This document shows positions 61,784 through 64,000 of a stretch of 64,000 bases of DNA, piece by piece. Made by a program: the position numbers and the translations under genes. The DNA lies in contig NZ_JAINFJ010000001.1 of the NCBI RefSeq assembly GCF_019966595.1, positions 868,001-932,000 on the forward strand, written 5' to 3'. The notes beneath the pieces were generated by a model. The model did not search any database. It was not told the origin of the DNA and saw nothing but the letters and a program-made list of their open reading frames with translations. The stretch is from Oricola indica (GTDB lineage: Bacteria; Pseudomonadota; Alphaproteobacteria; Rhizobiales; Rhizobiaceae). Positions within the stretch are counted from its first letter, which is position 1, and the number at the start of each line of letters is the position of its first letter.

Positions 61784-62579
61784 TGTGACCACAATCCGCA
61801 TCGAGGATCCCGACGATCCGAGAATTGCGATCTACCGCGACATTCGCGAACGCGACCTGATCCGTCGTCAGGGGCATTTCATCGCCGAAGGCAGGACCGT
61901 TCTTCAGGTTCTCGTCGATCAGAATCGCTTTCCCGTGCATTCGCTGCTGGTGCTGGAAAACAGGCTAGCCGGCCTTTCCGGTTTGCTGGATACGCTCCCG
62001 GCAGACGTTCCCGTCTATTGCGCGACACAGCCGGTCCTGGACGCCATTGCCGGTTTCCACATGCATCGCGGCATCCTCGCCATCGCGAACATTCCCGGCG
62101 ATACGGCTGAACTGCCCAACGAAATGCCGGCCGACTGGAAGACACTCCTGTTGCTGTCGGCGATCTCCAACCACGACAACATGGGCGCGATCTTTCGCAA
62201 CGCCGCGGCCTTCGGCGTCGATGCGGTGTTGCTCGATCCACAATGCTGCGACCCGCTCTACCGCAAGGCGGTGCGCGTCTCCGTCGGCGGTGTCCTGCGG
62301 GTGCCGTTTCACAGGATCGCATCGATGGAAGCCGGGATCGAAGCGCTGTCGACGGGCGGCTTTTCCATCGCCGCGCTATCGCCGGCGGGCCGGACCGATA
62401 TCGCCGAATGGCAACCGGCGGAACGCCAGGCGCTGGTTCTCGGCAGCGAGGGCCCCGGCCTTGCGGAAGAATGGTTGCAGCGGCTGGAAACGCTTTCCAT
62501 CGCCATGGCGCCGGGCTTCGACAGCCTGAATGTCGCCACCGCCGGCGCGGTCGCGCTGCATCGCCGTTTTTCCCGGTAG
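61773..62579 (+). CDS. TrmH/SpoU-family RNA 2'-O-methyltransferase
   Basis: A 268-aa SPOUT methyltransferase. The N-terminal substrate-recognition part (RDLIRRQGHFIAEGRTVLQV) precedes the three SPOUT motifs: ISNHDNMGAIFRNAAAFGVD, LVLGSEGPGLAEEW and DSLNVATAGAVALHRRF. It overlaps the preceding gene by 11 nt. The family modifies tRNA or 23S rRNA; the site is not shown by the sequence. Confidence 0.92.
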   Translation: MSADVTTIRIEDPDDPRIAIYRDIRERDLIRRQGHFIAEGRTVLQVLVDQNRFPVHSLLVLENRLAGLSGLLDTLPADVPVYCATQPVLDAIAGFHMHRGILAIANIPGDTAELPNEMPADWKTLLLLSAISNHDNMGAIFRNAAAFGVDAVLLDPQCCDPLYRKAVRVSVGGVLRVPFHRIASMEAGIEALSTGGFSIAALSPAGRTDIAEWQPAERQALVLGSEGPGLAEEWLQRLETLSIAMAPGFDSLNVATAGAVALHRRFSR

Positions 62580-62588
62580 ATCCGCCCG

Positions 62589-63848
62589 TCAGGCGGTGGA
62601 GCGCTGGCCGTTGGCGCTACGCTGGAGCGCCTTGATGCGTTCGGCGAGGCTGACGATATCGCCGCTCGAAGCGGAAGGCTTTTCCTGATCAAGAAGGACG
62701 TGGATGCGCGAATCCGGACCTTCGAGCCGGGCCGCCATGGCGACGACTTCGGCCGCCAGATCGTTGAGCTTCTCGCGCAGGATCGCGTCGCCCTCGCCGG
62801 AGCCGGACGATGCGCCCAGATTGGCAACGGCAAGCTCGACTTTCATGGAATCGCGTTCCAGTTCAAGCGCGTTCGCTGCGGCAACCTGCTTCGCAAGCTT
62901 GGCTTCCAGTTCCTCGATCGTCTCGGACGGGTCCCTGCCCTCGAATGCCGCTGTCATCTCCTCAATGCGAGACGACATCCGTTCGATCTCTTCCTCAAGC
63001 TCCGCCTTGGCCTTTTCGGCCATGTCGACACGGCCCTGCAGTTTCACCAGCTCCGCGTCATCGGTGCCGGACCGCTCGCGCAGTTCCTTCATGTCCGCTT
63101 CGCGTTTCTTGAGCTTTTCCTCGAGCGCCGCGACCTTGGCGTTGCTCAGTTCGAGCTTGGCCTCGGCCTTGGCGACCCGACGGCTTTCGCTCGCCAGCAT
63201 GTCGCCAACCGCCTGGCCGTCGGTGTTCGAGTCCTGCACCTCGCGTTTCAGGTTCTTGCCGGAAGCTTTCAGTTCGGCGATCGTTTCATAGAGGGTCTCC
63301 ATCTGCGTCTCGCGCTCGCCAAGATCGTCGCGGGTAGTCTGGAGCTGGGAGGAAACCTCGCGCAACTGCGCCGCGCGGTCCTCGCGAAGACGCGTCGCCG
63401 CCTTCAATTCGCTCGTGCGGATATCGAGCTCCGTGCGCGCGGATTCCAGAAGCACCGAAAGCTCGGACAATTCGGTCACGCGCTCATGCAGTTTTTCGGT
63501 CAGTTCGGCCGTCTCGCGTTCGCGTGCGGCGCTGCGGGCCATTGCATCGGCCAGCGACGACTCCAGCGCCTTGATACGACCGCTCTGCTCTTCGACCAGC
63601 ACTTTCTCGCTGGTTCCATGCTCGCGAGTGTCCTTGAGCCGCAGTTCCATGCGCCGCATGGCCATCGCGTGCTCGGCGCGCAGGGCATCCTTTTCCGCAT
63701 TCAGCTCATTGACGGTCAGCGGCAAAGCCGCTTCGATCCGCTTGCGCGTCAAATAGACAGCGCGCCGCCATATGGCCGGCGCGACCATAAGGGCCAGAAG
63801 CGCGGCGGCAAGAAAACCAAGCGCGAATATGAGGGCCGACTGGAACAA
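62589..63848 (-). CDS. membrane-anchored coiled-coil protein
   Basis: A 419-aa protein with one N-terminal membrane helix (ALIFALGFLAAALLALMVAP, about residues 5-24) and a basic juxtamembrane region, followed by about 330 residues of continuous coiled coil (for example LDIRTSELKAATRLREDRAA, ELVKLQGRVDMAEKAKAELE). The C-terminus is a small non-coil region (DIVSLAERIKALQRSANG). This suits a cytosol-facing scaffold or envelope tether. Function unknown. Convergent with the TrmH-family gene, whose stop is 9 bp away. Confidence 0.82.
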   Translation of the reverse strand: MFQSALIFALGFLAAALLALMVAPAIWRRAVYLTRKRIEAALPLTVNELNAEKDALRAEHAMAMRRMELRLKDTREHGTSEKVLVEEQSGRIKALESSLADAMARSAARERETAELTEKLHERVTELSELSVLLESARTELDIRTSELKAATRLREDRAAQLREVSSQLQTTRDDLGERETQMETLYETIAELKASGKNLKREVQDSNTDGQAVGDMLASESRRVAKAEAKLELSNAKVAALEEKLKKREADMKELRERSGTDDAELVKLQGRVDMAEKAKAELEEEIERMSSRIEEMTAAFEGRDPSETIEELEAKLAKQVAAANALELERDSMKVELAVANLGASSGSGEGDAILREKLNDLAAEVVAMAARLEGPDSRIHVLLDQEKPSASSGDIVSLAERIKALQRSANGQRSTA

Positions 63849-63908
63849 AATCCGTTTTCCTTGCGCGGAAAGCTAGCATCTGCCACGGAAACTTCCAATA
63901 ATCCAGCC

Positions 63909-63932
63909 CCGGCGGGCCATCAGGCCCACCGG
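63909..63932 (-). terminator. strong stem-loop between two minus-strand genes
   Basis: Arms CCGGCGGGCC (63909-63918) and GGCCCACCGG (63923-63932) with loop ATCA: ten pairs, one of them G-U. It lies 22 nt after the stop of the partial gene at the window end. No U tract follows, so a factor-dependent end or mRNA-stabilising structure is possible. Confidence 0.5.
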
Positions 63933-63953
63933 AATTGACCCGTGGTCAATCGA

Positions 63954-64000
63954 TCAGAACGGGTTCCATGTCGGCATCGGCGTCACTTTCAGATAGCCGA
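63954..64000 (-). CDS. C-terminal end of an unidentified gene
   Basis: The last 14 codons of a minus-strand frame read GYLKVTPMPTWNPF before TGA at 63954-63956. The stem-loop at 63909-63932 directly downstream supports a real gene end. Too little is visible for a family call. Confidence 0.4.
   Translation of the reverse strand, partial: GYLKVTPMPTWNPF

Noticed and set aside
1-64000. CRISPR arrays, tRNA/rRNA genes, insertion sequences, prophage
   Set aside because: No regular spaced repeats, cloverleaf-forming sequences, transposase or integrase motifs were seen in reading the window.

Overview
The window is a stretch of high-G+C chromosome from an alphaproteobacterium, most likely order Hyphomicrobiales (Rhizobiales). 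The reasons are a fused trpE(G) gene behind a short triple-Trp leader peptide, a petABC bc1 operon, aerobic hemF, and many small conserved gene families typical of rhizobia. The genus cannot be fixed from the sequence alone. Coding density is high and both strands are used. I saw no rRNA, tRNA, CRISPR array, insertion sequence or prophage.

Layout. 1-7.3 kb (minus strand): the 5' part of apt, the petABC cytochrome bc1 operon ending in a strong terminator, and a pair of ABC exporter half-transporters. 7.3-13.9 kb: trmL, a MarR regulator divergent from a membrane protein with two copies of a palindromic operator between them, a GNAT enzyme, hemF, a DUF1059 protein, and a translationally coupled DUF1285-Nudix-CCA transferase set. 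14.0-21.6 kb (plus): a MoxR ATPase / DUF58 / two large BatA-like membrane protein operon, followed by a secreted His/Met-rich protein. 21.6-23.6 kb is a decayed patch. It holds a second, broken copy of the 3' end of the preceding membrane protein gene, a frameshifted glyoxalase-fold gene, a SHOCT-domain gene and a minus-strand remnant. 23.6-31.0 kb: MtfA-like peptidase, GNAT, glutathionyl-hydroquinone reductase, Nudix, metallophosphoesterase, alpha/beta hydrolase and TPR membrane protein, with several convergent genes overlapping at their 3' ends. 31.2-33.2 kb: leuA with a Leu-rich leader peptide and attenuator. 33.4-37.8 kb: a more A/T-rich island with an ornithine-cyclodeaminase-like enzyme, LysR regulator, class-V PLP enzyme and ureohydrolase, which looks like an acquired catabolic cluster. 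37.9-46.4 kb: PAS histidine kinase, CDF cation transporter, trpE(G) with trpL attenuator, L,D-transpeptidase, extensin-like protein, DUF4342 protein and an atypical pyruvate kinase. 46.5-48.2 kb: fhs.

48.3-57.8 kb is the most unusual part. Seven tightly packed minus-strand genes encode, in transcription order, a long coiled-coil protein (TelA-like in layout), a 383-aa protein of unknown fold, a 63-aa CxxC protein, a large AAA ATPase, a DUF6638-like protein, a membrane-anchored DUF2333-like protein, and an exported TPR protein with a CHAT (caspase-like) protease domain. Overlapping start and stop codons argue that they work together. I read this as a candidate undescribed stress or envelope system. 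57.9-59.3 kb: a PepSY / cytochrome b561 / membrane-anchored LuxR-type regulator operon. 59.4-64 kb: thymidine kinase, HugZ-like protein, a PEP mutase-family enzyme, a TrmH-family RNA methyltransferase, a membrane-anchored coiled-coil protein, and the last codons of a gene running off the end.

Regulatory signals that can be read directly are two leader-peptide attenuators (leu and trp) whose predicted promoters put transcription start at or near the leader AUG, duplicated MarR operators, a perfect 14-bp palindrome upstream of fhs, and several intrinsic terminators.
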